The position numbers and the translations under genes were made by a program. A DNA stretch of 7,220 bases from Chloroflexia bacterium (GTDB taxonomy: Bacteria; Chloroflexota; Chloroflexia; Thermomicrobiales; UBA6265). The DNA lies in assembly GCA_013698495.1 (NCBI GenBank), contig JACCUV010000088.1, positions 1-7,220 on the forward strand, written 5' to 3'. Under the pieces are notes generated by a model. It saw only the letters and a list, made by a program, of their open reading frames with translations. It searched no databases and was not told where the DNA came from. This document shows, in pieces, positions 6,673 to 7,220 of this stretch; within the stretch, counting starts at the first letter, position 1; the number at the start of each line of letters is the position of its first letter.

Positions 6673-7220
6673 ATGACATCCCGGCATGCCGCGCTTGCGT
6701 CCATTGCCAAGGAACTCGAAACAAACTTGCTCGTCGCCTACGATCCGGCGGCGGGCAAGTCGCGACGTGGCGGGCAACCCATGGTTGCCGCGTTCGATGA
6801 GTTCGGGAGCCGTGCGGTGGGGGCCACAATCTCACTCGAAGACGCACTGGCAACCGCGGTCGAGATACTTCAATCGCTGTTCGACCGATCAGGGAGCACC
6901 GGCAACGATTCCTCCACGGTCAAGGCGGCCGGCATTGCGCTCGCCGCCGTCGCCCGCGCTTATCACGATGTCCCGCCGCCGGCTCCCGCGCATGCCGCAC
7001 CAGACATAGTTCCAATGCAGGTCGCGCGCCTCTCCGCGTTGCACCAGATCAACCGGGCGGCGACGGCGAACCTCAAGCTCTCGGAAATGCTCGACACCGT
7101 TGTCCATGTCGTTGCCGAAACAACCAACAGCGACGCCTGCGAGGTCTTCCTCTATGACATCGCGACCGGACTCCTTACCCTGCGCGCCGCCGTTGGTCTC
7201 AATCCTGCCTCGGTCAATGC
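6673..7220 (+). CDS. GAF-domain signalling protein, 5' part (cut by window edge)
   Basis: An open frame of 182 complete codons runs without a stop from ATG 6673 to the window end. AGGA at 6661-6664 sits 8 bases before the ATG. Residues 1-100 appear mostly helical (for example ISLEDALATAVEILQSLF) and match no family I can name. A Pro/Ala linker (101-110, PPPAPAHAAP) leads to the start of a GAF domain at about 117: R-L-S-A-L-H-Q-I-N-R-A, then D-A-C-E-V-F-L-Y-D (154-162) and LTLRAAVGLNPASV (168-181). The D-A-C-x-V-F/Y-L-Y-D and G-L-N-P-A-S-V features are strongly reminiscent of the GAF domain of PtsP-type phosphoenolpyruvate-protein phosphotransferases, but GAF histidine kinases and phosphatases can look alike, and the deciding domains lie outside the window. 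It probably shares the peptidase transcript (26-base gap). It senses a small ligand or forms dimers, by family analogy only. Confidence 0.85.
   Translation, partial: MTSRHAALASIAKELETNLLVAYDPAAGKSRRGGQPMVAAFDEFGSRAVGATISLEDALATAVEILQSLFDRSGSTGNDSSTVKAAGIALAAVARAYHDVPPPAPAHAAPDIVPMQVARLSALHQINRAATANLKLSEMLDTVVHVVAETTNSDACEVFLYDIATGLLTLRAAVGLNPASVN

Noticed and set aside
6314..6853. Minus-strand frame of 179 codons over the peptidase end
   Set aside because: It runs across the catalytic Asp/His region of the peptidase and the start of the GAF gene, both well supported on the plus strand; its composition is Arg-rich shadow.

Overview
The window reads as a moderately GC-rich bacterial chromosome segment. 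Gene content and protein style suggest Chloroflexota, perhaps a Thermomicrobia-like lineage: an S9 peptidase opening with a conserved-looking 'DLFRIAIVSDP' start, a membrane-anchored glycoside-hydrolase-like protein, an LPG-synthase-TM flippase, and a GAF protein. This placement is an impression from protein style, not a phylogenetic result. I see no tRNA, rRNA, CRISPR array, insertion sequence or prophage gene.

Layout. The left 4.4 kb is on the minus strand. Read in the direction of transcription (right to left), it holds a membrane-anchored clan GH-A-like protein (about 4392 to 2572), a 212-bp gap with inverted and direct repeats, then a tight three-gene unit. That unit is a flippase-like integral membrane protein (2359 to 1220), a 63-residue single-pass membrane protein overlapping it by 4 bases (1223 to 1032), and a MoxR-type AAA+ ATPase (998 to 3). 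The right part is on the plus strand: an S9 family prolyl-oligopeptidase-type serine peptidase (4598 to 6646) and, 26 bases later, the first 182 codons of a GAF-domain protein cut by the window edge (6673 onward). The two halves diverge from a region of about 205 bp (4393-4597), provided the minus-strand gene starts at the internal GTG proposed here.

How the genes may work together. The overlap and short gaps argue that flippase, small membrane protein and MoxR are co-transcribed, with the small protein possibly an adaptor or partner at the membrane. MoxR ATPases usually sit beside DUF58/von Willebrand-type genes, which would lie beyond the left edge. The S9 peptidase is a cytoplasmic peptide-degrading enzyme with an intact catalytic triad; the GAF protein probably shares its transcript.

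The most interesting observation is that the glycoside-hydrolase-like protein lacks both glutamates expected of a clan GH-A retaining enzyme: WDRPN replaces W-x-E-P-N, and TSYGW replaces T-E-x-G-W. It may be a membrane-tethered sugar-binding pseudoenzyme. The second is the unlisted 63-residue membrane protein translationally coupled to the flippase. Nothing here amounts to a clearly new defence or mobile system.
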